In this document: positions 1-5,837 of the stretch, piece after piece
Numbering within the stretch: position 1 is the stretch's first letter
Layout of the letters: the number at the start of each line of letters is the position of its first letter
DNA from: Candidatus Dadabacteria bacterium RIFCSPHIGHO2_12_FULL_53_21
GTDB taxonomy: Bacteria > Desulfobacterota_D > UBA1144 > Nemesobacterales > UBA2774
Assembly (NCBI GenBank): GCA_001775255.1
Contig: MFCJ01000077.1
Location: 271 to 6,794, forward strand
Direction: 5' to 3'
DNA length: 6,524 nucleotides
Notes under the pieces: model-generated
What the model was told of the DNA's origin: nothing
The model's database searches: none
What the model saw: the letters and a program-made list of their open reading frames with translations, nothing else
Made by a program: the position numbers and the translations under genes

Positions 1-1163
1 CCCTCGATACCGATCCTACGGACGGCGTCGGTTTCGGAAATGCGTTTGCGGTGATCGATATAAGCACAGGCAACGAGATATTCAAATTCCATCCCGTCAA
101 CTCCATACCATCCGGTATCTCTGCTCCGGCTAATATCGAGGATATGGTCTGCGACGTGCCGAGCAGGGTAGCTTCGGTGGATATTAATTCAGACGGTTAT
201 ATGGACTTGGCATATTTCGGGGATACGTGCGGCAGGATGTGGAGGTTCGATATCTCCATGCCGATCGAGGTCGACGGGAGCGTTTCAGAGAGCGGACCTG
301 ACGGGAATTTGGTATTGACAGCGGATGACTGGGCAGGCGCAATAGCCTTTTGCGCGAATACCGACGGCGAATGTTTCGACGCTCAGGATCAACCGGCTGT
401 CCCCAATACCAACGTAGAGCCGATTTATTTTGCTCCGACCATCGTTCTCGACGATCTTGGAAGACGCCATGTTATTTTTGTGACAGGGGACAGGCGGGAC
501 CCCAGCAGCATATTAAAGTCCGGAAAGCTCTATAACTTTATCGATGATTATATACCGGCGTTTCTCGCGGGCGGGACCGCTGTAGGCGGGGGTGTCATAA
601 AGACAGCTTCGACATTAATTTCAGACGGACAGGTGATTGAGCTTGCGGCACAGTCCGGCGTGGAAGGGCAGTTCGTTTCATCCGCGTCTAATAATTTCAG
701 CTCGGATCAGGGTGAGTTCGTGGTTAAATTCCCGAGCAACCTCGGCGATCCTGAGCTCGGGGAAAAGGGCTTCGGCGTGCCTGTCGTAATAAACAGGGTG
801 CTGATATTTACCACTTATGCCCCGGAGCTCGATTCGTCAAACCCATGCAGCGGGGGCACGGGATTTGGAAGGATTTTCGCCCTCGATTTTATAACAGGGG
901 CAGCGGCGCTTTCCCGCATCCCCGGGGTTAAGGACAGCGATATACTGCAGGGTTCGAGCGCGCAGCAAGGCCTGGCTGCGGGAGCGACAGTCGCAGAAGG
1001 GATGCCGACCCCTGCGCAGCTTACTTTCGGAGCGAGGGGCTCGGTGCTTATGTCCGTGGCTTTCACTGGAGGCCCCGTCGCCGGTGGGTCTCAATTCATT
1101 ATCTGGGAGCTTCCGCCTCTTCCGACGAGAACCCAAACGCTATTTTGGGAGGAGCTCCTCTAG
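1..1163 (+). CDS. PilY1-like type IV pilus tip/biogenesis protein, C-terminal part (5' partial)
   Basis: The reading frame is open from nucleotide 3 through the window edge, so the gene starts upstream; the GTG at 51 is internal. About 386 residues are visible. They match the C-terminal beta-propeller of PilY1/PilC proteins, which sit at the type IV pilus tip and act in pilus extension, adhesion and surface sensing. The main evidence is a calcium-binding loop of the form DxNxDGxxD (DINSDGYMD, nt 180-206) followed by YFGDTCGRMWRFDIS; this pairing of a loop with a G-x-x-WRFD strand is typical of the PilY1 propeller. Further blades follow, for example GRRHVIFVTGDRRDP and GFGRIFALDFITG. The protein ends in WEELL, resembling the W-x-E-L style ending common in this family. 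A pseudopilin gene follows 12 nt downstream, as expected in a minor-pilin operon. The N-terminal half, signal peptide and any von Willebrand A domain lie outside the window. The family call is firm; exact orthology to pilY1 is inferred. Confidence 0.85.
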   Translation, partial: LDTDPTDGVGFGNAFAVIDISTGNEIFKFHPVNSIPSGISAPANIEDMVCDVPSRVASVDINSDGYMDLAYFGDTCGRMWRFDISMPIEVDGSVSESGPDGNLVLTADDWAGAIAFCANTDGECFDAQDQPAVPNTNVEPIYFAPTIVLDDLGRRHVIFVTGDRRDPSSILKSGKLYNFIDDYIPAFLAGGTAVGGGVIKTASTLISDGQVIELAAQSGVEGQFVSSASNNFSSDQGEFVVKFPSNLGDPELGEKGFGVPVVINRVLIFTTYAPELDSSNPCSGGTGFGRIFALDFITGAAALSRIPGVKDSDILQGSSAQQGLAAGATVAEGMPTPAQLTFGARGSVLMSVAFTGGPVAGGSQFIIWELPPLPTRTQTLFWEELL

Positions 1164-1175
1164 GGAGTAGGGTCG

Positions 1176-1844
1176 ATGAAGCAAAATCGGAATACATACG
1201 GGTTCAGCCTTATAGAGGTCATGGTCGTAATTACTGTCATGATAACCGTACTCGCGCTCGGCACCTCCTATATAACCGGCAAATCCGCTCAGCGCCGTTC
1301 CGTGGACGGGGTCACGAACAATATCTCTTCCATGCTTCAGCTGGGCAAATTGAAGTCCGTAAGGGACGGGGTTGAGTACAGGGTAGTCTTCGCCCGCTGC
1401 GACGACATCGACGAATCGGATCCGGACTGTCCCTTCTGTAAAACCGATGCCGATTATGTCGAATATCAGGACGGGGACAAGGAGGTCTCGCTGATTCTCG
1501 AAAGAGGGGACAGCAACTTGAGCTCCACATTCTGGTGCATCCAGTCCGCTCATTCTAAGAAGTTCCAATCCGATCTGACCCTCGTCGCCTCAGCCAACCT
1601 CGGCCAGGCGGGAGAACCGCTGAATTTCACATTTGTCCCGAACGGTATGAGGAGGGATTTCGGGACCGACGCAGGCAGTGAAACATTGACGATAAGGCCG
1701 GCGAACGATTCCAAGGTGGAGAACTGCGGCCAGCTCAGTGTGTCCCCGGCCGGGGGAATTACGGCGGCCGAGGGCAAATGGAACGGTTCAAACTGCATCC
1801 CGATCCTCGATTCCGGCGCCCAACCTACACCGGGACCGTTTTAA
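1176..1844 (+). CDS. Type IV pilin-like/pseudopilin protein, GspH/FimT type
   Basis: This 222-residue protein has a class III prepilin leader, MKQNRNTYG, followed by FSLIEVMVVITVMITVLALG. The prepilin peptidase PilD should cut after Gly9 and methylate Phe10; Glu14 is the conserved Glu5 of the mature protein. Residues 10-31 form the hydrophobic helix that anchors the subunit in the inner membrane before assembly. The C-terminal region, with FTFVPNGMRRDFG near 151-163 and a Cys-containing last strand, fits the GspH/FimT fold of minor pseudopilins that prime pilus assembly. There are six cysteines (75, 85, 88, 121, 184, 207), and residues 75-88 form a very acidic Cys-rich segment. The start at 1176 is supported by AGGGAG (1162-1167), which overlaps the TAG stop of the upstream pilY1-like gene, so the two are probably translated from one mRNA. 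It is the last plus-strand gene before a convergent gene. The pseudopilin class is certain; FimT rather than another minor pilin is likely. Confidence 0.88.
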   Translation: MKQNRNTYGFSLIEVMVVITVMITVLALGTSYITGKSAQRRSVDGVTNNISSMLQLGKLKSVRDGVEYRVVFARCDDIDESDPDCPFCKTDADYVEYQDGDKEVSLILERGDSNLSSTFWCIQSAHSKKFQSDLTLVASANLGQAGEPLNFTFVPNGMRRDFGTDAGSETLTIRPANDSKVENCGQLSVSPAGGITAAEGKWNGSNCIPILDSGAQPTPGPF

Positions 1845-1954
1845 GTGTAACTTGTCCGCAGGAACACATTCCCCGGATCGCATTTTTCATCGTCGCTATA
1901 TTCATCGACCCATTTCTGTCCGGCCAATACCCGGGACACTCCGCTCTTCTCCGC
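1845..1954. other. Convergent intergenic spacer without a recognisable terminator
   Basis: This 110-nt gap separates the pseudopilin stop from the stop of the minus-strand methyltransferase. Both transcripts should end here. I see only a 4-bp GGAA/TTCC stem and a short T-run (ATTTTT, about 1881-1886) that is not directly attached to a stable stem. Termination may be Rho-dependent. Confidence 0.4.
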
Positions 1955-3034
1955 TCACTTCCTGACGATGTAGTAGTAATTGATCGGGTCGTGGGGGAGC
2001 TCCTTTACTTCGATCTCTCCAAACCCCGCTTCCTTGAGCATTTCGCATGCGAGCTCCTTCCCCCACATAGCGCCTAGTCCTCTTCCGCCCTGAGCGAGCG
2101 AGACCGTCATGCAATGCGTGCACGATACGGTATAAAGGAATGGGGCGAGCGGATTGTCCATATTCTTCTCGACATGGCTCGACCCCTTGATATCCTGCAT
2201 AAAGTAAATGCCGTCGTCTTTCAATGCTCCGTGTATATTGGATAACACACGGCCCGGGTCCGCCTGATCGTGCACGGCGTCGAAGGTCGTGATAAGATCG
2301 AACCTCTCCCTGTCCCGGAATTTGGAAGCGTCCCTTGTCTCGAACGTTATATTGGTCAGGGCGTATTCGTTCGCGCGAGTCCGTCCCCGCTCGATCGCCT
2401 TCGGCAGAAGGTCATAGCCGGTGAATCTGCTGTTCGGATAAACCCTCGCCAATTCGAGAAGCGCGAAACCGCTTCCGCACCCGACGTCCAGCACCTCGAT
2501 GCCTGAGTCGAGCCTGTCCTTGATGCCCGGTACGAGCGGGAGCAGGTGGTCGAGGAGGGGGACGACGACTGTCTGGTTGCTTTCTTCGGACATCACTTCG
2601 TTGAATCGTTTAAATTCTTCATAAGGGACGCCTCCTCCCTCTTTAAAGCACTCGACAATTTTGTCTTCGACCGAGCCCGCTATGGAGAGCCACTGGGTCG
2701 ATACCGCGAAATTGTTTGGCGTCGCCTTTCTCGTGAGCCAGGCTGCGTGCTCGACAGGCAGGTGATAGGTCCCGTTTTGCGGATCGTAGTCGACGATGCC
2801 GCCCGTTACCATGGCTCCCAGCCATTCACGCACATAACGCTCGTCAAGCCCGGCCTTTTTGGCGATTTCGGTGCTTGTCACAGGCGGCAGCTCGCCCATC
2901 GCGTCGAATAAACCGGTCCTGTGCCCGATGGAAATCATTATGGTAAGCGCGCCGTTATTCAGAACTGAGAACATTTTTTCGGCGAACTGATCCGATTTTG
3001 CCTGGTTGATACTTGTGTTGCATGCACTGCACAT
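1955..3034 (-). CDS. Class I SAM-dependent methyltransferase with N-terminal winged-helix domain (Rv2258c-like)
   Basis: The product has 359 residues and is probably cytosolic. Residues about 20-100 resemble the winged-helix domain that precedes the catalytic domain in Rv2258c-like methyltransferases (MISIGHRTGLFDAMGE, then EIAKKAGLDERYVREWLGAM). In this family the domain usually serves in dimerisation and closing the active site rather than DNA binding. The Rossmann methyltransferase domain starts near 175: motif I is VLDVGCGSG (181-189), the acidic ribose-binding residue lies in GYDL (Asp208), a later motif is RDASKF (234-239), and motif II is FDLITTFDAVHD (245-256). The segment CTHCMTVSLAQGGRGLG (305-321) is a family signature. 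The substrate is unknown; a small hydrophobic or xenobiotic molecule is a guess. The start is set by AAGGAGA (3045-3051) 10 nt upstream of ATG. The gene lies directly downstream of a TetR regulator and carries a 20-bp palindromic operator in its own promoter, so ligand-dependent derepression is likely. The methyltransferase class is certain. Confidence 0.92.
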   Translation of the reverse strand: MCSACNTSINQAKSDQFAEKMFSVLNNGALTIMISIGHRTGLFDAMGELPPVTSTEIAKKAGLDERYVREWLGAMVTGGIVDYDPQNGTYHLPVEHAAWLTRKATPNNFAVSTQWLSIAGSVEDKIVECFKEGGGVPYEEFKRFNEVMSEESNQTVVVPLLDHLLPLVPGIKDRLDSGIEVLDVGCGSGFALLELARVYPNSRFTGYDLLPKAIERGRTRANEYALTNITFETRDASKFRDRERFDLITTFDAVHDQADPGRVLSNIHGALKDDGIYFMQDIKGSSHVEKNMDNPLAPFLYTVSCTHCMTVSLAQGGRGLGAMWGKELACEMLKEAGFGEIEVKELPHDPINYYYIVRK

Positions 3035-3044
3035 TGTTAAATCT

Positions 3045-3051
3045 TCTCCTT
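3045..3051 (-). promoter_or_regulatory. Ribosome binding site of the methyltransferase gene
   Basis: On the minus strand AAGGAGA lies 10 nt before the ATG at 3034-3032. It is one of the strongest Shine-Dalgarno sites in the window. It favours this start over the internal Met21, so the N-terminal CSAC motif belongs to the protein. Confidence 0.75.
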
Positions 3052-3061
3052 GAATGGTTTT

Positions 3062-3090
3062 ATTAAGACAGACTAGTCTGTCTTTGTCTT
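3062..3090 (-). promoter_or_regulatory. Candidate sigma-70 promoter of the methyltransferase gene
   Basis: Read on the minus strand, AAGACA (3090-3085, 4 of 6 to TTGACA) is separated by 17 nt from CTTAAT (3067-3062, 4 of 6 to TATAAT). This predicts a start near 3055 and a short leader holding the AAGGAGA site. The palindromic operator fills the spacer. The boxes are only moderate, so the exact placement is uncertain, but a separate promoter between the regulator and the methyltransferase is strongly suggested by the operator. Confidence 0.4.
3065..3084. promoter_or_regulatory. 20-bp perfect palindrome, probable TetR-family operator of the methyltransferase gene
   Basis: AAGACAGACTAGTCTGTCTT reads the same on both strands over 20 bases. 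It lies 31 nt upstream of the methyltransferase ATG and 19 nt beyond the TetR stop codon. Its inner 16 bases (3067-3082) match the palindrome in the tetR promoter at 3701-3716 in all but one position. Two copies, each placed in a promoter and flanking the regulator gene, make it the likely binding site of the adjacent TetR protein. Binding here would block RNA polymerase. Confidence 0.82.
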
Positions 3091-3103
3091 CTCAAAATTT
3101 TTT

Positions 3104-3682
3104 CTATACGAGTTTCTCTACAGCCTCGACGGCGCGCTCCAGGGGCCACGTATCGTTGTAGTTCTTGCTGGCTGCTATAGACCCCTCCAGGACGAGATAG
3201 TACGTATCCACGACCTCCTCCACATTGATATTCTTATATTTGGGGGTTGAGTTTTTTAAGTCCCGGACGACGTCTTTCAATATCGAACGGAATCTGTCTT
3301 CGTGCAGCTTGACCTCTTTTCGTATGGGGTGGCCGGGTTCGGTTATTTCTACCGCGATATTGCCGAATGCGCATCCGCGGAACTTCGTTTCCACTATATA
3401 TTCTTTAACGCCTTTGATAATTGCCATGTATCTCTCATAGGGGTCGTGTAAGGCGTTGAGCATGTTTTTTATTGCGTCGGTATCCAAACGGTCGAGTTCC
3501 CTCAGATATGCTATACACAGCTCCTCTTTAGACTTGAAGTTGCTGTAGAACGTGGCTTTGGCAACCCCGGACTCCTCGATTATCTGATTGATGCCCGTTT
3601 GATGATACCCCTGCCGATAGAAGAGATCGGTGGCGGTCTTAATTATTTTCTCCCTGCTCGAGATTGCCCTTCCTTTCTGCAT
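3104..3682 (-). CDS. TetR/AcrR-family transcriptional regulator
   Basis: The product has 192 residues, a usual TetR length. The N-terminal DNA-binding domain spans about residues 8-56: helix 1 is REKIIKTATDLFYRQGYHQTG, and the helix-turn-helix is INQIIEESGVAKATFYSNFKSKEEL (31-55), with the typical F-Y-x-x-F-x-x-K-E-E-L ending. The rest is the helical ligand-binding and dimer domain. It includes RGCAFGNIAVEI (102-113), a G-C-x-x-x-N-x-A-x-E motif seen in LmrA/YxaF-like and related TetR repressors. Cysteines are at 56 and 104; the latter lies near the expected ligand pocket. The gene is upstream of, and codirectional with, the methyltransferase (69-nt gap). Both promoters carry the same palindrome, so it probably represses itself and the methyltransferase until it binds a ligand. 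The ATG at 3682 has no Shine-Dalgarno sequence, and the predicted transcription start falls within a few nt of it, suggesting leaderless translation. The ligand is unknown. Confidence 0.93.
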   Translation of the reverse strand: MQKGRAISSREKIIKTATDLFYRQGYHQTGINQIIEESGVAKATFYSNFKSKEELCIAYLRELDRLDTDAIKNMLNALHDPYERYMAIIKGVKEYIVETKFRGCAFGNIAVEITEPGHPIRKEVKLHEDRFRSILKDVVRDLKNSTPKYKNINVEEVVDTYYLVLEGSIAASKNYNDTWPLERAVEAVEKLV

Positions 3683-3689
3683 GGATTTT

Positions 3690-3718
3690 ACAATATATCA
3701 GACAGACTGGTCTGTCAA
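3690..3718 (-). promoter_or_regulatory. Predicted sigma-70 promoter of the TetR gene
   Basis: On the minus strand a perfect TTGACA (-35, 3718-3713) is followed after 17 nt by TATTGT (3695-3690, 4 of 6), or after 15 nt by TATATT (3697-3692, 5 of 6). Either choice places the transcription start about 1-4 nt before the ATG at 3682, giving essentially no leader. The palindromic operator overlaps the -35 box and occupies most of the spacer, an arrangement suited to autorepression. Confidence 0.65.
3701..3716. promoter_or_regulatory. 16-bp inverted repeat, probable TetR-family autoregulatory operator
   Basis: GACAGACTGGTCTGTC consists of two 7-base arms, GACAGAC and GTCTGTC, around a 2-base centre. 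It differs from the core of the palindrome at 3065-3084 only in the central base (TG instead of TA), and on the left both copies share one more A. It overlaps the -35 box of the tetR promoter. It lies more than 220 nt from the divergent CDGSH gene, so control of that gene from this site is unlikely. Confidence 0.8.
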
Positions 3719-3941
3719 GCGTGATTTTAAAATTCGGGTTAAAACCACATAGCCGGCACGTGATAGGCCCCGGGGGGGATGCATTCAAATAATCAAGGTG
3801 TGTAAATCGTCGAGCCGCGTGCCCTGGATGGGCCGGAGTCCGCTAGGATTATGCGGGTGTTCTATGTAGAATAGAAACGCGGGACACTCACGAGATTCAG
3901 ACCGCTCAGAATTATTACATACGGACTTTCAGGGGGATATT
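3719..3941. other. Divergent intergenic region upstream of the CDGSH operon
   Basis: This stretch lies between the tetR promoter and the CDGSH gene and should hold the promoter of the redox operon. I see no gene, tRNA or repeat array. Notable items are a G-run next to CCCCGGGG (about 3767-3778), a CACGTG hexamer, and the inverted repeat TTCTAT-N5-ATAGAA at 3860-3876. AGGGGGA (3931-3937) just before the ATG serves as ribosome binding site. Confidence 0.5.
3860..3876. promoter_or_regulatory. Inverted repeat TTCTAT-N5-ATAGAA with an embedded -10-like TAGAAT
   Basis: Two 6-base arms flank GTAGA, about 66 nt before the CDGSH start codon. The repeat contains TGTAGAAT (3865-3872), whose TAGAAT matches 5 of 6 of the -10 consensus. 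The same 9 bases, ATGTAGAAT, occur upstream of the hydroxylase gene at 4900-4908. No good -35 box is visible. It may be a promoter overlapped by an operator; a chance occurrence is possible. Confidence 0.3.
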
Positions 3942-4139
3942 ATGAGTGAATTCAACCGCATTGACGTCCTCGACGACGGGCCGCTCGTGGCGGAAGGACT
4001 CGACAAACTGGACAATTCAAAAGGCGATGATCTCGAAGTCAGAAAAAAGGTGGCGCTCTGCAGGTGCGGGGCTTCGGAGAATAAACCTTACTGTGACGGC
4101 TCGCATAAGGCTATAAGTTTTATTGACGAAAAGAATTGA
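3942..4139 (+). CDS. CDGSH-type [2Fe-2S] iron-sulfur protein
   Basis: A 65-residue single-domain protein. Residues 40-55, CRCGASENKPYCDGSH, match the family motif C-x-C-x2-(S/T)-x3-P-x-C-D-G-(S/A/T)-H exactly, so Cys40, Cys42, Cys51 and His55 should bind one [2Fe-2S] cluster with 3Cys-1His ligation, as in mitoNEET. The part before it (GPLVAEGLDKLDNSKGDDLEVRKKVALC) is the usual N-terminal lead-in of bacterial members. Unlike mitoNEET there is no membrane anchor, so it should be cytosolic. Proteins of this type are linked to electron or cluster transfer and redox sensing, but the bacterial role is poorly defined. AGGGGGA at 3931-3937 supports the start. The thioredoxin-like gene begins 19 nt after the stop, so the two probably form an operon and may share a redox role. 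Confidence 0.93.
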   Translation: MSEFNRIDVLDDGPLVAEGLDKLDNSKGDDLEVRKKVALCRCGASENKPYCDGSHKAISFIDEKN

Positions 4140-4158
4140 AATCATAGGAGTATAGGAT

Positions 4159-4713
4159 ATGGCTCTTACACCTTCGAACATGCTGCCTTTGGGCACGAAA
4201 GCCCCGCATTTCAAGCTCCGGTGCGCGGTTAACGAAAAAGAGCTTAGTCTCGATGAGCTCAAGTCGGACAAGGCCACTGTCGTAATGTTTATTTGTAACC
4301 ACTGTCCCTACGTCAAGCATGTGCAAAAGGGGCTGGTCGAGCTCGCGAACGACTACATGCCGAAAGGCGTCGCCTTCATCGCCGTCAATTCCAACGACGT
4401 CGGGAAGTATCCCGAGGATTCCCCCGCCAATATGAAGCGCGTCGCTCTCAGCCTCGGCTATCCTTTCCCCTACCTCTTCGATGAAACTCAGGAAGTGGCG
4501 AGGGCCTACGCCGCCGCCTGCACGCCTGATTTTTATGTGTTCGACGCGGCTCTGAAGCTGGCGTACAGGGGGCAGATGGACGATTCGAGGCCGGGGAACG
4601 GGAAGCCTGTAACTGGGAAGAATATAAGAGAAGCGCTCGACAGGATTTTAAATGGGGATCCTGTCGGTGAGGACCAGGTGCCGAGCATCGGCTGTAATAT
4701 AAAGTGGAAATAG
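4159..4713 (+). CDS. Thioredoxin-fold redoxin, peroxiredoxin-like (AhpC/TSA family, CNHC motif)
   Basis: A 184-residue protein without signal peptide, hence cytosolic. It opens with the peroxiredoxin-like MLPLGTKAPHFKL (8-20), then the strand ATVVMFICNHCPYVKHV, whose CNHC (Cys46-Cys49) sits where thioredoxins carry CxxC, followed by Pro50. Further fold landmarks are GVAFIAVNSND (70-80), YPFPYLFDETQEVARAY (101-117), CTPDFYVFD (121-129) with the expected cis-proline at 123, and LAYRGQMDD (134-142). This pattern is that of the widespread PRX_like1-type thioredoxin family proteins, which are thiol-disulfide oxidoreductases or peroxidases of largely untested function. Additional cysteines are at 22, 121 and 179 (SIGCNIKW at the C-terminus); 121 or 179 could resolve a disulfide. 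AGGAG at 4146-4150 fits the start. It is the second gene of an operon with the CDGSH protein. The fold assignment is firm; substrate and partner are unknown. Confidence 0.9.
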   Translation: MALTPSNMLPLGTKAPHFKLRCAVNEKELSLDELKSDKATVVMFICNHCPYVKHVQKGLVELANDYMPKGVAFIAVNSNDVGKYPEDSPANMKRVALSLGYPFPYLFDETQEVARAYAAACTPDFYVFDAALKLAYRGQMDDSRPGNGKPVTGKNIREALDRILNGDPVGEDQVPSIGCNIKWK

Positions 4714-4945
4714 TCCGGGGCTATATCCGGCGCAGACGGTTGGCCCCCCGTCACATAAAAAATTTGCTTTCTCTCGGGCCAAATTCGCACAGGTCTTGTT
4801 TTGAGGTTCGGAGATCTTAACATAATCCTAAAATATCCGATGTACTATTAATTGCGATGACGGATTCCGGTCATTCGATCTTACCGCGGCCGGCTTTTGA
4901 TGTAGAATTATTTGGAAGCATACTGTGAGAGGAGCGCAATTCCCT
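4714..4945. other. Intergenic region between the redox operon and the hydroxylase gene
   Basis: A 232-nt gap. A small GACGG/CCGTC stem (4735-4739 with 4748-4752, 8-nt loop) follows the redox operon but is followed by an A-run, not a T-run, so it is not a standard terminator. Near the right end lie a -10-like TAGAAT and the ribosome binding site of the hydroxylase gene. Confidence 0.4.
4900..4908 (+). promoter_or_regulatory. Possible -10 element of the hydroxylase gene
   Basis: ATGTAGAAT contains TAGAAT (4903-4908, 5 of 6 to TATAAT). It would place transcription start near 4915, about 30 nt before the chosen ATG at 4946. The preceding TTACCG (4881-4886) is a poor -35 box. The 9-base string also occurs upstream of the CDGSH gene at 3864-3872. 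Confidence 0.35.
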
Positions 4946-5824
4946 ATGGTTAAGAATATCGCTAAAGAGATACTGTCATACATCCTTTGGCCCCTCCTGC
5001 TGGGTATCCCGATATGTATGGTTTATCTCGGGATAAAAGGCGGCAGGCCGACGCTTTACTTCAATATCGCGTATTTAAGCCTTGGGGTGTCACTATACGT
5101 GCTCGAGAGGGTAATGCCGTATCGTGAAGAGTGGGTAAAGTCGGACGGACAGGAATTTCCGGACTTCGCGCATACCATTCTCAACAAGGGTCTGATTCAA
5201 TTGGGGTTGTTCCTTTTGCTGATCAGCGGGATTATAGAGACCATGGGGCATAAATCCGCTTACTCGTTCTGGCCGTCCGGGCTACCCATGGCGGTTCAGG
5301 TTCTGATAGCGATGGTCGTGAGCGAATTCGGGCTTTACTGGAAGCACCGCCTGGCTCATACCTGGGATTTCATGTGGCGTTTCCACTCCGTACACCACAG
5401 CGTCGAGAAACTCTGGTTCTTCAACACCGGGAGGTTCCATTTCGTGGATACTCTCTGCAGCCTCCTGTTCAGCATCCCACTGCTCTTTATAATGGGTGTG
5501 CCGGGGGATGTGTTTATATACTTCAGCTCGATCACCGCGTTCGTCGGCCTGCTTACCCATTGCAACGTATATATGCACGGGGGGATTCTGAACTATATTT
5601 TCATCACCCCCAACGTACACAGGTGGCACCACTCCAGGAAAATAGAGGAAGGGAATAACAATTACGGAGAGAATCTCGTAATGTTCGATATCCTTTTCGG
5701 GACATACTACCATCCCAAGGACCGTCATGTAGGACCGCTGGGTATTAAAGAAGAAATGCCCAAGGCGTTCCTCAGCCAGCTGGCGGCGCCGTTCATCTGG
5801 CATAAATACCGGAATAAACGTTAA
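4946..5824 (+). CDS. Fatty acid hydroxylase/sterol desaturase superfamily membrane protein
   Basis: The chosen start is the ATG at 4946 (292 residues), because GAGGAG at 4929-4934 is 11 nt upstream; the in-frame GTG at 4925 would put this site inside the gene and has no site of its own. The N-terminal half is hydrophobic, with about four membrane helices (roughly 8-28, 35-53, 82-99, 113-130). The histidine clusters that bind the di-iron centre follow: HRLAH (134-138), HSVHH (147-151), then His165 in GRFHFVD, His205, His211, and VHRWHH (224-229). This matches the HxxxH, HxxHH and HxxHH pattern of the family, which uses O2 to hydroxylate or desaturate lipids, sterols or carotenoids. The catalytic clusters should face the cytoplasm. 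Two further hydrophobic stretches (about 170-186 and 188-208) lie between the second and third clusters. The substrate cannot be told. Probably its own transcription unit, convergent with the DUF1579 gene. Confidence 0.9.
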   Translation: MVKNIAKEILSYILWPLLLGIPICMVYLGIKGGRPTLYFNIAYLSLGVSLYVLERVMPYREEWVKSDGQEFPDFAHTILNKGLIQLGLFLLLISGIIETMGHKSAYSFWPSGLPMAVQVLIAMVVSEFGLYWKHRLAHTWDFMWRFHSVHHSVEKLWFFNTGRFHFVDTLCSLLFSIPLLFIMGVPGDVFIYFSSITAFVGLLTHCNVYMHGGILNYIFITPNVHRWHHSRKIEEGNNNYGENLVMFDILFGTYYHPKDRHVGPLGIKEEMPKAFLSQLAAPFIWHKYRNKR

Positions 5825-5837
5825 GCCCGACTTTAAA

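Noticed and set aside
1140..1568. 142-residue open frame on the minus strand across the pilY1-pseudopilin junction
   Set aside because: Antisense to two well-supported genes; composition is that of a shadow frame and no motif is present.
1778..2077. 99-residue plus-strand frame starting in the end of the pseudopilin gene
   Set aside because: It runs antisense through the methyltransferase 3' end, has no usable ribosome site of its own and no domain.
2546..2911. 121-residue plus-strand frame inside the methyltransferase gene
   Set aside because: Antisense to the conserved methyltransferase; no family resemblance.
3810..3870. Possible tRNA or small RNA and a 13-codon frame (MGRSPLGLCGCSM) in the divergent intergenic region
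   Set aside because: No cloverleaf arms or T-loop consensus could be found, and the tiny frame has no ribosome site.
3701..3941. Control of the CDGSH operon by the TetR operator at 3701-3716
   Set aside because: The operator is more than 220 nt from the CDGSH start and sits squarely in the opposite-facing tetR promoter; no second copy lies nearer the CDGSH gene.
4735..4752. Hairpin GACGG-N8-CCGTC after the redox operon as a terminator
   Set aside because: The stem has only 5 bp and is followed by ACATAAAAAA instead of a T-run; it does not fit an intrinsic terminator on either strand.
5282..5803. 173-residue open frame on the minus strand inside the hydroxylase gene
   Set aside because: It lies entirely antisense to a gene with conserved catalytic histidine motifs and shows no recognisable domain; a shadow frame.
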